Source: Fusibacter_C sp942493125 (lineage in GTDB: Bacteria > Bacillota > Clostridia > Peptostreptococcales > Acidaminobacteraceae). From it: 64,000 nucleotides of DNA. The position numbers were made by a program, and so were the translations under genes. A model generated the notes under the pieces. The model saw only the letters and a list, made by a program, of their open reading frames with translations. It searched no databases and was not told where the DNA came from. This document shows, piece by piece, positions 17,044 through 26,257 of the stretch; position 1 is the stretch's first letter; the number at the start of each line of letters is the position of its first letter. The stretch covers positions 2,542,001 to 2,606,000 of the forward strand of contig OW818667.1 of NCBI GenBank assembly GCA_942493125.1, in the 5' to 3' direction.

Positions 17044-18117
17044 ATGTCATTTAGCATTTATAAAACAAAGATCATGCTTCAAGCAATGGAGTTGATGATC
17101 AAGCGCGCAACTTTTTTAAGAGACAGATACTTTCCTCATAACAAAGCGACTGATCTCTTCCCAACAGAAGAGGTGCTGATTGAAATCCGTAAAGGAAATC
17201 GAAAAATTGCACCTGCAGTAATGCCAAGAAAAGGCGGCATTACTATGGAACGTGAAGGATATAGAACCGATCGTTATGAACCGCCATATATTGCGCCTCA
17301 GCGTGTGCTCACGATTGACATATTGAATAAAAAAGGCTTTGGCGAATCATTGTTTTCAAATATCACACCTGAGCAACGTCAAGCAGACATCTTGCGACAA
17401 GACTTAACAGAACTACAAGATCTAATCAGTGGCAGAGAAGAGTTCATGGCAGCAAGTGCGCTTCTGAACAATGGTTACATCCTAAAGCATTACGCGGATA
17501 GTTACGGTGCTGGCCACTTTGAAGAATGGGAACTTCGATTCTACGAGGGAAGCAATCCGTCAATTTATACACCAGATGTTGATTGGGATGAAGCAGAGGC
17601 TAAAATCATTGAAGACCTTGCAGCAATGATCAAAATGTTGACTACTAGAGGTCTTGCAGCAGAAGAAGCTCTTGTTGCAGGTGACGTCGCAGAAGTGATG
17701 ATCAATAGCGCTAGAATCCAAAAGCTTTTTGATATCAAGAACATGAATTTTGGCAAGATTGAACCAATGGTATTGCCGAGTGGTGCTGCATCTCTTGGAA
17801 AAATCAACATTAATGGCAGAATGATTGAAATTCTAACGTATGACGAAACTTACGAAGATGAAACCACTGGTGAAAATGTACCGTTTATTACACCTGGTCA
17901 CGTCATTGTCACTGCACCTGGTTGTGGTCGTACACTTTACGGTGCGGTTACGCAAATCGAGTCTGACGAATCTTTCCACACATACATGGGTGCACGTGTA
18001 CCTAAGTATCTTTCAGATCGCAAAACAGAAACGAGAGAAATCAAAGTCACTTCTAGACCGCTGCTTATTCCAAAAAATGAAACGCCTTGGATTGTAGCAA
18101 AAGTCCTTAACGCTTAA
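17044..18117 (+). CDS. major capsid protein, lambda gpE family
   Basis: The 357-residue protein belongs to the gpE-type HK97-fold capsid family, with the N-terminal RDRYFPHNKATDLF segment, ERPEPPYIAPQ-like text near 75-85, and a C-terminal P-domain ending in KVLNA. It has no long N-terminal delta domain, consistent with a separate scaffold. A GGGAGG site lies nine bases before the ATG. Confidence 0.92.
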   Translation: MSFSIYKTKIMLQAMELMIKRATFLRDRYFPHNKATDLFPTEEVLIEIRKGNRKIAPAVMPRKGGITMEREGYRTDRYEPPYIAPQRVLTIDILNKKGFGESLFSNITPEQRQADILRQDLTELQDLISGREEFMAASALLNNGYILKHYADSYGAGHFEEWELRFYEGSNPSIYTPDVDWDEAEAKIIEDLAAMIKMLTTRGLAAEEALVAGDVAEVMINSARIQKLFDIKNMNFGKIEPMVLPSGAASLGKININGRMIEILTYDETYEDETTGENVPFITPGHVIVTAPGCGRTLYGAVTQIESDESFHTYMGARVPKYLSDRKTETREIKVTSRPLLIPKNETPWIVAKVLNA

Positions 18118-18130
18118 TAAGGAGGACCAC

Positions 18131-18538
18131 ATGATTAGAATCATTAACGGCACATATGGAAGGAGAGTCGGGAACAGAATTGTTCCCACTACTTCTGCAG
18201 ATGGTGCTTTTCAACTGGAACCTGATAAAGAAGCTCGCCTTGTTAGTAGAGGTGTAGCAAAGTACGTTACAAAAAATAGTGCTGATGAAAATGTTGAAGA
18301 GTCTGAATTAACAGATGCAGGATCAAGTGCTAACAGTGAGTCTACATCTGATAAAAAAGCTACTTTAGAGGCACTTACACGAAAAGAGCTTGATAAAATG
18401 GCTAAGGAACTCGGCATTGAAAAACCTGAAAAAATGGCTAACAAAGATAAAGTCATTGATGCCATTATGAATGTGGATGATGAAATCATCGATGATGGTG
18501 ATACTCCTCCAATGTTTAACGAAGAGGATATAGCGTAA
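18131..18538 (+). CDS. FI-like head protein with Rho_N/SAP-like C-terminus
   Basis: A 135-residue acidic protein. The first 45 residues form a small beta domain. A low-complexity acidic linker follows, and residues 78-118 (LEALTRKELDKMAKELGI) match the helical Rho_N/SAP-like motif seen in many phage proteins after the capsid gene. It is probably a head completion or packaging accessory factor like lambda FI. TAATG overlap links it to the next gene. Confidence 0.6.
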   Translation: MIRIINGTYGRRVGNRIVPTTSADGAFQLEPDKEARLVSRGVAKYVTKNSADENVEESELTDAGSSANSESTSDKKATLEALTRKELDKMAKELGIEKPEKMANKDKVIDAIMNVDDEIIDDGDTPPMFNEEDIA

Positions 18539-18855
18539 TGCGATCCTTTAAAGAACAACTTACCGCGGATCTAAATATATTTATGAATTTAGAGGAATTT
18601 GGCGTGTTAGTTGAAGTTGAAGGTACTGAAATTACAGCAATTGTTGATGATGACAAGCTTTCTGAACGTAAAGGTGGTGCAGAGATAGCAATTGGAGAAT
18701 CTAGTATTCTTCTAATTGCTAAGACTGCAGACCTGCCAAAACGAAAAGGCAATGGTTCTGCGTTGAATGTTGATGGTAGAGAGTATACGGTCGACGATTG
18801 GCAGGAGAGCATGGGCATCTCTACAATTGCTCTCAGTCAAAGCATTTCTGCGTAG
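18538..18855 (+). CDS. FII-like head-tail connector
   Basis: A 105-residue protein with the pattern of lambda FII-type connectors: IVDDDKL, a middle ESSILLIAKTADLPKRKG strand pair and a final VDGREYTVDDWQ turn. It would cap the portal and provide the docking site for the tail. Its ATG overlaps the previous TAA by one base. Confidence 0.65.
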   Translation: MRSFKEQLTADLNIFMNLEEFGVLVEVEGTEITAIVDDDKLSERKGGAEIAIGESSILLIAKTADLPKRKGNGSALNVDGREYTVDDWQESMGISTIALSQSISA

Positions 18856-18863
18856 GAGGAGTT

Positions 18864-19481
18864 ATGTCAGTAGTAAAGCATATCGACGATATAGTGTCCT
18901 GGGCGCAATTAAGCATATGTTCAAAGATTGAGTTTAAAAAGCCTGATGAAGATGAGTCAGGAGCAAAATATGAGCCTATTTTTGTAAATCCTCAAACATT
19001 TGCAATTTATACGCCAACAAAGGACCGACTACCACCAGATTTAACTTATAACTCGCCTTCGCTATGTGTTCAACTGCAAGACGGTGATGAAGATTTGACA
19101 AAAAATAAAGGGCGCTTAAAAATAAACTTTGCGCTTTCTACTTGGAATCCAGGTCTTCATAAAAAAGGCGAGTTGTTTATCCCAGAAAAGGATGTAGAAG
19201 GTAAAATCTCATATACAAAGTGGGATGATCCAGCTGGTAAGTCTTTTCAGCGCCATTCAGAAGGATGGCGTGATGTATGGAATTTTGTTGATTTATGTAC
19301 AGAAGTACTAAAAAAAACCAGTAGTATCGGCAATTTAAGGATTGCAAAAGAGGATGGTATTTCCTTCGGGTCTTATACGGAGGATGGCAACTATCTTGAC
19401 TTTTATCCATATTTTTTGGCTTGGGTATCTTTTACGGTCGAGTACAAGATAAACAATGCCATTTTTGAACCATACTTGTGA
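18864..19481 (+). CDS. probable tail completion/terminator protein
   Basis: A 205-residue protein with no confident family match. The gene lies between the head connector and the sheath, where the tail terminator is usually encoded, and the ending (FTVEYKINNAIFEPYL) is beta-strand-like. AGGAGGAG precedes ATG 18864; upstream frame extension has no support. Confidence 0.5.
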   Translation: MSVVKHIDDIVSWAQLSICSKIEFKKPDEDESGAKYEPIFVNPQTFAIYTPTKDRLPPDLTYNSPSLCVQLQDGDEDLTKNKGRLKINFALSTWNPGLHKKGELFIPEKDVEGKISYTKWDDPAGKSFQRHSEGWRDVWNFVDLCTEVLKKTSSIGNLRIAKEDGISFGSYTEDGNYLDFYPYFLAWVSFTVEYKINNAIFEPYL

Positions 19482-19489
19482 GGTGTAAA

Positions 19490-20983
19490 ATGAGAGAATA
19501 CAGCTATGGTGCCTATGGACATATTGGCGACAGTGAGGTTAAGACGGCGATACTTGCCGGGACTGCACCAGTTTATATAGGCGTAGCAGCGATTAATCTA
19601 ATCAGAGGATTTGAATCCTTAGAATTAGTAAATGTACCAATTAAAATTTCAAACTTTAATGACGCAAAAAATCAAATTGGCTTTACAAAGGACTGGTCAT
19701 TCTTTACGCTTAGCGAGCCAATCAAAGCTCATTTCGACAACAAGCAGGGCAATGTAGGACCAATTTACATTATTAATGTACTTGATCCACTGACCATGAA
19801 AAAAGCTGTTGAAACAACAAAGGAACTTTTGTTTTCCAATGGATATGCATCTTTCATGAGTTCTTTGATAATTCTAGACACATTTGTGATCGAGGATAAA
19901 GTAGAAGGTGTTGACTTCAAACTTGAATATGACTTTTCAAAAGGCATGGTTAAAATTACTTCGTTAGACAAAGTAAATCCTCTTGTTGGATCCTTATCAT
20001 CTTCTTTCTTTGAAGTTGATATTACGAAAGTCACTGAAGAGGAAATCATTGGCCTTGCAACAGAAGATGGTGAATTCGAAGGGATTGGAGCTTTACAACT
20101 TATCTATCCTAGATACAATGTTGTTCCAAATATTATTGCAGCCCCAAAATGGAGCAAGACTCCAGAGGTATATGCTGCTTTAGTCGAAGCGAGCAAGAAA
20201 ATCAATGGGCACTGGGATGCCTTTGTATTTGCTGATATTCCAATTTTAGATGGAGCGGCTGTTGATACAATTGCAAAGGCACTTGCTTGGAAAAATGCGA
20301 AACAATACAACTCTGAGCGCGCAAAAGTTTTCTGGCCAATGTTTATGGATCCTGATGAAAACATCTTTCATTTGTCTACATTAGTAGCTGCAGAAGCACT
20401 TCGAGTAGATTTGAAACACAATTCAATCCCGTTTGAAACGCCAGCTGGCAAAAGCGTACCAGTTGTTAAGCAATATTTTGGTGACGCTGCAACAAGCAAA
20501 GGTTACGATCAACAAACAGCAAATCTTTTGGCAAAAGAGGGTATTACAACCGCAGTGTTTTGGAGTGGTAATTGGGTTATATGGGGTGATCATACTGCAG
20601 CATATAAATTCGATGAGAGCGAACCAAATGGGACGGCCATTGATCCAAGAGGTATTTTTGATTCGTCAATGCGTATGCTCATGCACATCTCAAATAGCTT
20701 TCAAATTGAATGGGGAATGCAAATTGATAAACCAATGACTCTTCAGTTAAAAGATACAATTATCAATCGAGAACAGGAGAAATTGGATTCGCTTGTAAGT
20801 ATCGGAGCCTTAATAGGATCACCAGTGATTGCATTTCTTGAAGAATCAAATTCTTTAGAAGGCGTCGTAAATGGACGATTTATTTGGAATCTATCTGCAA
20901 CACCAACGCCACCATTTAAGAGTGGATCACTGTATGTATCTTATACAGATGCAGGATTCTCATCATACTTTGGAGGTGAATAA
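19490..20983 (+). CDS. contractile tail sheath protein
   Basis: The 497-residue protein matches the phage tail sheath family, with an N-terminal GAYGHIGDSEVKTAI arm, an inserted central domain, and the C-terminal conserved region (MRMLMHISNSFQIEWG, about 405-420) ending in a beta strand that interlocks neighbouring subunits. It shows that the tail is contractile. ATG 19490 follows AGGTG; the upstream GTG is less likely. The stop overlaps the tube gene start. Confidence 0.93.
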   Translation: MREYSYGAYGHIGDSEVKTAILAGTAPVYIGVAAINLIRGFESLELVNVPIKISNFNDAKNQIGFTKDWSFFTLSEPIKAHFDNKQGNVGPIYIINVLDPLTMKKAVETTKELLFSNGYASFMSSLIILDTFVIEDKVEGVDFKLEYDFSKGMVKITSLDKVNPLVGSLSSSFFEVDITKVTEEEIIGLATEDGEFEGIGALQLIYPRYNVVPNIIAAPKWSKTPEVYAALVEASKKINGHWDAFVFADIPILDGAAVDTIAKALAWKNAKQYNSERAKVFWPMFMDPDENIFHLSTLVAAEALRVDLKHNSIPFETPAGKSVPVVKQYFGDAATSKGYDQQTANLLAKEGITTAVFWSGNWVIWGDHTAAYKFDESEPNGTAIDPRGIFDSSMRMLMHISNSFQIEWGMQIDKPMTLQLKDTIINREQEKLDSLVSIGALIGSPVIAFLEESNSLEGVVNGRFIWNLSATPTPPFKSGSLYVSYTDAGFSSYFGGE

Positions 20984-21489
20984 TGAGCGCTATTGAATTA
21001 AAAGGACCTGTTTCAGCAAACACAATCTATTCAGGCAATGAATTGTGTGCCAAAGATTCATCAGTACAGCTTCCAGCTGTGACACCTATCACAGCAGACT
21101 ATGTTGCAATGGGAACCATGAATTTACCTGTTATTGGTAACATAGAATCAATGGAAATGACGATAACAAAGATTGGGACAGACGTAAATATGGCAAAACT
21201 CGTTCGTCCAGAGAAACAAGATATTGAAGTAAGATGGGTCCAGGAATCTGTTGGAAATGATGGATCTACAAAACTTGAAGGATGCAAAGCATTTTTAAGA
21301 GCGATTCCAAAAGGCATACCAGGACTTACAACAGAAATTGGCTCAGCAATGGAAAATGAAATCACGTATGAGGTAACGCGTTATCAACTTTTCGTTAATG
21401 GGAAAGAGCTCTTCTTGATAGATAGGCTAAGCCAGATCTTAAGAGTAGATGGCGAAGATTATTACTCGAAAATTAGAAGTCTATTATAA
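20983..21489 (+). CDS. tail tube protein, P2 FII-like
   Basis: The 168-residue protein resembles the P2-type major tail tube family, including NLPVIGNIESMEMTITKI and a C-terminal YEVTRYQLFVNGKELFLID strand pair. It forms the inner tube inside the sheath. It starts within the sheath stop codon and ends just before a terminator hairpin. Confidence 0.88.
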   Translation: MSAIELKGPVSANTIYSGNELCAKDSSVQLPAVTPITADYVAMGTMNLPVIGNIESMEMTITKIGTDVNMAKLVRPEKQDIEVRWVQESVGNDGSTKLEGCKAFLRAIPKGIPGLTTEIGSAMENEITYEVTRYQLFVNGKELFLIDRLSQILRVDGEDYYSKIRSLL

Positions 21490-21491
21490 GC

Positions 21492-21524
21492 AAATCCCCT
21501 AATCGTTCTCGATTGGGGGATTTT
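21492..21524 (+). terminator. terminator hairpin after the tail tube gene
   Basis: AATCCCCTAATC pairs with GATTGGGGGATT around a 6-nt loop, with one mismatch, and runs into TTTT. It probably lowers transcription between the abundant tube protein and downstream tail genes. Confidence 0.7.
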
Positions 21525-21542
21525 AACGAAGGGATGTATGAA

Positions 21543-21932
21543 ATGAGACAAAAACTAACACTAAAAAAACCGTTACTAATAAATGGCAACAATGTAAGTG
21601 AGCTTGAGTATGACGCAGATGAGATTACATCACAGCTTTTCGCTGAAGCAGACAGCAAAAAAATGCAAGCTGCATCTTCAAAATCGGGGAACATGGCAGG
21701 GGCTGTGGAGTTAGACTATAGTTTCCATCTGTATTTAGGTTTTGCAGCTATTATTGCTGTGGATCATAAAATTACAATGGAAGACCTTGAGAGAATCAAA
21801 GGACATGATCTCAAAGAGGTGATGAAAATTGGTAGAAATTTTATCTTGCGCTCGGAAGAGTCAGAGGAAAACGTATCAGAAGTGCAATCCGAGACTACGC
21901 CAGAGCCTTCAACACTTCAGTCAGAGACTTAG
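21543..21932 (+). CDS. tail assembly chaperone, zero-frame product (gpE-like)
   Basis: A 129-residue protein with the small acidic fold of P2 gpE-type tail chaperones. ATG 21543 lies nine bases after GAAGGG; ATG 21534 is an in-frame alternative. Between residues 97 and 101 the gene carries the slippery heptamer A AAT TTT (21836-21842), where ribosomes can move back one base and continue into the E' extension. Confidence 0.8.
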   Translation: MRQKLTLKKPLLINGNNVSELEYDADEITSQLFAEADSKKMQAASSKSGNMAGAVELDYSFHLYLGFAAIIAVDHKITMEDLERIKGHDLKEVMKIGRNFILRSEESEENVSEVQSETTPEPSTLQSET

Positions 21933-22051
21933 AATCAATTCCGTTAAAAAGATTCATAGAAGAATACTCAGAAGCAGTAGAAGAAGCAATTGAAGAGCAG
22001 AAAAGGGCGAAGAACAATCCAGTTCCACCTAAATATAAGCGAAGGAGGTAA
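21836..22051 (+). CDS. -1 frameshift extension (E') of the tail assembly chaperone
   Basis: The -1 frame has a stop at 21833-21835 and is then open from the slippery heptamer at 21836 to TAA 22049-22051. It adds about 69 codons and has no start codon of its own. The fused product from 21543 would be about 169 residues. The extension is helical and highly charged, ending KYKRRR, and stops six bases before the tape-measure start. This is the conserved G/GT or E/E' arrangement that loads chaperone on the tape-measure protein. The frameshift is deduced from sequence. Confidence 0.8.
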   Translation, partial: KFYLALGRVRGKRIRSAIRDYARAFNTSVRDLESIPLKRFIEEYSEAVEEAIEEQKRAKNNPVPPKYKRRR

Positions 22052-22056
22052 GCGCT

Positions 22057-24123
22057 TTGGCAAATGGAAAAATGCTACAAGCAGTCATAAACATAGCAGG
22101 TCGCATAGATCCATCTTTAGCTAAGTCTATCAATCGTGCAAATGAACAGATTGGTGGAATTAATGTCACAGCGCTTGCAGCTGGAGCTGCCGTTGCTGCT
22201 GGTACTGTAGCTGCGGTTAAATTTGGTGTTGAAGCGACAAAAAGTGCATCGAAGTATGAAAAAGAAATGTCTAACGTGGCCACTCTTCTCGATGGCGATG
22301 TAAAAGGCAGAATTGAGGAACTTCAAAATGAAGTGCTGAAAGTCTCTAATCGTTCTGGCGTCGTGACGAAAGACTTAACTGATGGACTTTACCAGGTTAT
22401 CTCAGCATTTGGAGATACAGAAGATAGTGCTAAGACACTTGAAATTGCATCAAAAGCGGCTAAGGCAGGCAATGCGACGACTACAGATTCAATCAATTTA
22501 CTGTCAGCTGTTACAAAAGGCTATGGCGATACATCAGCAAAAGCACAGCAGAAGGCTGCAGACTTAGCTTTTCAGACGGTAAAACTTGGTCAAACTTCAT
22601 TTCCAGAACTTGCTTCAAGTATTGGCAAAGTAATACCTCTAGCAAATGCAATGGGTGTATCTCAGGAAGAATTATTTGGTGCGACTGCAACACTTACAGG
22701 TGTGACAGGTAACACTGCAGAAGTAATGACACAACTTAAAGGTACGGTACAGGGGTTCTTACAACCTTCAAAGCAAATGTCAGAAGCCATTGAATCACTC
22801 GGCTATGAAAATGGTAAAGCTCTATTAGAATCAGAGGGGCTGCAAGGTGCGTTAGACCTTTTGATGGGGTCGGTAAAAGGCAATGAAATAGAGTTTTCAA
22901 ATCTATTTGGATCCGTAGAAGCAAAAAGTGCGGTGCTCGCTTTGGCAGGTTCTCAGGCAGAAAATTTCACTGAGAAAACAAAGGCCATGTATCAAGCTAC
23001 TGGAATTGCAGATAAAGCATTTATAGCTCAGACAGACAACCTAGAATCAGTTCTTGCTATGATGAAAAACTATGGAAGTAATTTTATGACATCGGTGGGT
23101 CTGAAAATCCTACCTATTGTAAAAGAACTGGCTGAAAAGGCTCTACCTGTTTTAGAAATAATACTTGTGTCATTAGCAGAAAGCGGATTCCCAGATATAT
23201 TAATAGTTATTATTGATATGGTTTCTGAACTGTCTGATTTGATAACGTGGATTTCTAATACGAATGGCGCTTTTGAAACAATTGCAATTACGGTTGGCAC
23301 GTTAACAGCACTTCTCATAGCATACAAAGTTCAGCAAGCTCTGACAGCATCTGGTACAACAATATGGGGACTTGTAGCAGGGGGCGCTGCCACAGCTACG
23401 ACTGCTCTTGGCACTGCATTTGCATTTCTGACTTCGCCGATTGGACTTGTAATCCTAGCTATTGGAGCTGTAATAGCAATTGGTGTGCTACTTTATAAAA
23501 ATTGGGAACAAATCATTTCGTTTGCTTCTGTTATGGGGGAGCGTCTTAAAGAGATCTTTACTGACATTGGTACAGGAATTTCAAATGCAATAAAATTGCC
23601 AGTGAATTTCATGATAGATCAACTCAATAGAGTAATTGAGGGTGTAAACAATATTGAGATTCCAGACTGGGTTCCCTCTATTGGTGGAAAAGGAATAAGT
23701 ATTCCCTTTATACCTAAACTCGCAAAAGGTGGATTCACTGAAGGTGTATCAATTGCAGGTGAGGCTGGAACAGAAGCGGTTATCTCATTCGACAAGAAGC
23801 ATCGTAAAAGCAATATAGACTATTGGAGAAAAGCAGGTGAAATATTAGGTGTTCTACCTAATGGACAAGATAAGATAAGTTCGTCAGCAAAATTGTTTAA
23901 CCAGGAAGGCATATCATTATCAGAAATGAAGGGTTCAGGATCCGTAGTATATGACTTTAGCGGTATTAAATTTGCACCTCAAGTAGTCGTTCATGGTGAA
24001 GCTAACAAAAACGAGTTAATGCAGATTCTTAAAGAGTTTGAAGAAGAGTTTATGGACTTTTTAGAAGAGAAAATGCAAGCGCGGGAAGTGGGTAGATATG
24101 CCAAAGATAGTCCAGTTTATTAA
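22057..24123 (+). CDS. tail tape-measure protein
   Basis: The 688-residue protein has the TP901-type N-terminal domain (about 65-300, with TTDSINLLSAVTKGYGD), two or three hydrophobic segments (about 365-480), and a C-terminal region with GFTEGVSIAGEAGTEAVISF, a signature of tape-measure proteins. It sets tail length and goes into the host membrane at infection. The start is TTG 22057, eight bases after AAGGAGG. Confidence 0.93.
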   Translation: MANGKMLQAVINIAGRIDPSLAKSINRANEQIGGINVTALAAGAAVAAGTVAAVKFGVEATKSASKYEKEMSNVATLLDGDVKGRIEELQNEVLKVSNRSGVVTKDLTDGLYQVISAFGDTEDSAKTLEIASKAAKAGNATTTDSINLLSAVTKGYGDTSAKAQQKAADLAFQTVKLGQTSFPELASSIGKVIPLANAMGVSQEELFGATATLTGVTGNTAEVMTQLKGTVQGFLQPSKQMSEAIESLGYENGKALLESEGLQGALDLLMGSVKGNEIEFSNLFGSVEAKSAVLALAGSQAENFTEKTKAMYQATGIADKAFIAQTDNLESVLAMMKNYGSNFMTSVGLKILPIVKELAEKALPVLEIILVSLAESGFPDILIVIIDMVSELSDLITWISNTNGAFETIAITVGTLTALLIAYKVQQALTASGTTIWGLVAGGAATATTALGTAFAFLTSPIGLVILAIGAVIAIGVLLYKNWEQIISFASVMGERLKEIFTDIGTGISNAIKLPVNFMIDQLNRVIEGVNNIEIPDWVPSIGGKGISIPFIPKLAKGGFTEGVSIAGEAGTEAVISFDKKHRKSNIDYWRKAGEILGVLPNGQDKISSSAKLFNQEGISLSEMKGSGSVVYDFSGIKFAPQVVVHGEANKNELMQILKEFEEEFMDFLEEKMQAREVGRYAKDSPVY

Positions 24124-24319
24124 TTATACAACTAGAGAGGGTGACACGTTTGACGCGTTAGCCCTCTCTGTTTATAACGAAGAAAAAAAAGCACACTTAA
24201 TTATAAAGGAAAATCCTCAGTACAGCGATGTTCTCATTTTCGATGCAAATGTACTTATAAAAATCCCGATTTTTGACGAAAGTGAGGCGCCTAAATCACT
24301 TCCACCATGGAGGCAATAA
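24098..24319 (+). CDS. tail protein X, LysM-like
   Basis: A 73-residue P2 gpX-type protein with the LysM-like pattern YTTREGDTFDALALSVY and an IPIFDE ending. It is part of the baseplate hub and may touch the cell wall. The ATG lies 26 bp inside the tape-measure gene. Confidence 0.85.
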   Translation: MPKIVQFINYTTREGDTFDALALSVYNEEKKAHLIIKENPQYSDVLIFDANVLIKIPIFDESEAPKSLPPWRQ

Positions 24320-25230
24320 TGAAACTTCTATATAACGGCGTTGATATTGCCAACAAAGTGAAAATCAGTAAATGTATCCATGAGATGTATTGTGAAGGTA
24401 AAAGTGACCAACTTACCCTTAAAATGACTGACAATGATGGCTATTGGGATGATTGGTCTCCAAAGACTGGGGACACATTAGCTATCGTAGAAGATTCAGC
24501 AAAGACAGGTATCATGCACATTTCAAGGATAACGCCTTCAAGTGGAGAAATATCAGTGGTAGCACTTTCAATTCCAAATGCAGGGTTAAATAGACATACT
24601 AAGGCTTGGGAACAGGTTAAATTCACTCAAATATGCACAGACTTATCTCAAATACATGGTCTTTCTCTTAAAATTTACGGAGAAATTGAGCGTGTTTTTG
24701 ATTATGTTGAGCAGGATAATCAAACAGATTTTGAGTTTCTACATCAAATATGTGTCCTCGAGGGATGTTCATTTTTAGTATTTGATATGACTCTTATTGT
24801 ATATAGTCAAAGCTATTTAGAGGGGATGAATGCAATTTCAAGCATCAAAGTGACAAAAAGCGATCAGTTTGAGTATGTTGACGCATCATCATCAGAATAT
24901 GGATCATGCGAAGTGAGAATAGGCAAATTTTATGGGAAATATTCTATAAAGGATGGCAGCACTTATATTCCAACTAAAAGATTTAAGGTAAGCAGTAATG
25001 CTGAGGCACTTCGGTATTCCAAAAACATACTAAGAGATGTGAACAAAAGAAGTCGGAGTGGCTGGTTTAAAAAGGGTAGCTTATTAGAATTTGCTCCAGG
25101 TAGTGTTTTATGCCTAAGCACAGAGCAACGTAAGTCTTGGGATTCTAAGGTGTTCATTACTAGGATACGAAATGATTACGTGAACAAAGAATGCAAAGTC
25201 TTTTTTAGAATACCTTTGGAGGGATATTGA
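24319..25230 (+). CDS. baseplate hub protein, P2 gpD (late control D) family
   Basis: The 303-residue protein matches the phage late control D family, whose trimer forms the tail hub between tube and spike. Typical is the middle part with QDNQTDFEFLHQICVLEGC (about 134-152). Its ATG overlaps the X stop by one base, with GGAGG five bases upstream. Confidence 0.85.
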   Translation: MKLLYNGVDIANKVKISKCIHEMYCEGKSDQLTLKMTDNDGYWDDWSPKTGDTLAIVEDSAKTGIMHISRITPSSGEISVVALSIPNAGLNRHTKAWEQVKFTQICTDLSQIHGLSLKIYGEIERVFDYVEQDNQTDFEFLHQICVLEGCSFLVFDMTLIVYSQSYLEGMNAISSIKVTKSDQFEYVDASSSEYGSCEVRIGKFYGKYSIKDGSTYIPTKRFKVSSNAEALRYSKNILRDVNKRSRSGWFKKGSLLEFAPGSVLCLSTEQRKSWDSKVFITRIRNDYVNKECKVFFRIPLEGY

Positions 25231-25460
25231 TGGCTAGATTAGAAAAAGGAATCATTGTTTTAGTCGAAAATAATTTGGCAAGGGTGCAAAATATTGCTAG
25301 ACCTCATCATGTGTCTACACCAATTGTGGTACCGTGGTCACTTAGAGGAACAAGGGGAAACTTAGAAGTGGGCACAGAAGTAATCTATTCTGTGTTTGAG
25401 GACAACACTGGAATCTTGCTCTCGAGATCAGATGGAGAAGTTTATGGACTTGGTGAATAG
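25230..25460 (+). CDS. small OB-fold-like baseplate protein
   Basis: A 76-residue all-beta protein, ARVQNIARPH, VVPWSLRGTRGNLEVGTEVIY and GILLSRSDGEV, with the strand order of the OB domain of gpV-type spikes but without a spike helix. It lies between the gpD hub and gp25-like genes where P2 encodes gpV. The assignment is by pattern and position. Confidence 0.5.
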   Translation: MARLEKGIIVLVENNLARVQNIARPHHVSTPIVVPWSLRGTRGNLEVGTEVIYSVFEDNTGILLSRSDGEVYGLGE

Positions 25461-25471
25461 GATGTGATTTT

Positions 25472-25972
25472 ATGGCAGTAATTGCTACATGGCGAGATAA
25501 AAAGTGGGAAATATCACCTCAAAAAATTCTAGCATTTAACAAACTTTCCACATCCTTTGCGGTTAAAACTGAAACGAAAACAACAAAGGATGGAAAGGAA
25601 GAGAAAATCATAAAAGGATTAGATCTCATACCATTGAGTTTTGATATGAAAATAAGTGATGCAATCGGCATAGATGTTTTAAAAGAGATTGAATCGTGGA
25701 AAGATCTTGTTGGCAAAACGGGTTCTTTCAATCTTGGAGGAAAGCGCTTTTTAGCAGAAGTATATATGCTCAATAGTGTCAGCATAGATGAAATTGAAGT
25801 AGATGGACTTGGACGTACAAGATCTGCTACTATTTCTTTTTCATTTGTTGAAGCTGAAACAAAAAAAGTTGAAGTTACATCAAAAGCTGGACCGACTTCA
25901 AAAGAGAAAAGAAGCAAAAAAATTGTAAACTCACAAATCATTAGTTCAACTTCGATTGTAACGAGTGTTTAA
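25472..25972 (+). CDS. tail/baseplate protein, gpU-like layout
   Basis: A 166-residue protein. The first 125 residues (VIATWRDKKWEISPQKI, LIPLSFDMKISD, GLGRTRSATISFSFVE) have the shape of small beta-sandwich tail proteins such as P2 gpU. The last 40 residues are polar and lysine-rich. It could alternatively be a hub adaptor; the family is not secure. Confidence 0.45.
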   Translation: MAVIATWRDKKWEISPQKILAFNKLSTSFAVKTETKTTKDGKEEKIIKGLDLIPLSFDMKISDAIGIDVLKEIESWKDLVGKTGSFNLGGKRFLAEVYMLNSVSIDEIEVDGLGRTRSATISFSFVEAETKKVEVTSKAGPTSKEKRSKKIVNSQIISSTSIVTSV

Positions 25973-25981
25973 GGAGGGGCC

Positions 25982-26257
25982 ATGAGAGCATTTGGTAATG
26001 GTAATCCAGAAGTATGTGCGTCAAATTTACTTAAAATTAGTCGTGGTGAAGTGCCATTTGAAAGAGTGAAAGGCATTGACCGCAGAGTGATCGATCTACC
26101 GATAGAGCAAGCAAAGGCAGAAATAATTGAAGATTCAAGATGGACCATAAGCACATATGAGCCTCGAGTAAATATCCTAAGTATTTCAGTAGACGATGAT
26201 CCTACTACGTCTTTGTCTATCAATGCGAATCTATCAATCAAGGGAGAACAGCTATGA
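25982..26257 (+). CDS. baseplate wedge protein, gp25/gpW-like
   Basis: The 91-residue protein has the gp25-like core RWTISTYEPRVNILSISVDDDP, where the E-P-R motif is the family signature. It is a baseplate wedge component joining the sheath to the baseplate. AAGGAGGGG precedes the ATG, and its stop overlaps the gpJ start. Confidence 0.75.
   Translation: MRAFGNGNPEVCASNLLKISRGEVPFERVKGIDRRVIDLPIEQAKAEIIEDSRWTISTYEPRVNILSISVDDDPTTSLSINANLSIKGEQL

Noticed and set aside
24963..25157. Antisense open frames over structural phage genes
   Set aside because: They lack ribosome binding sites and families and lie opposite strongly supported genes.
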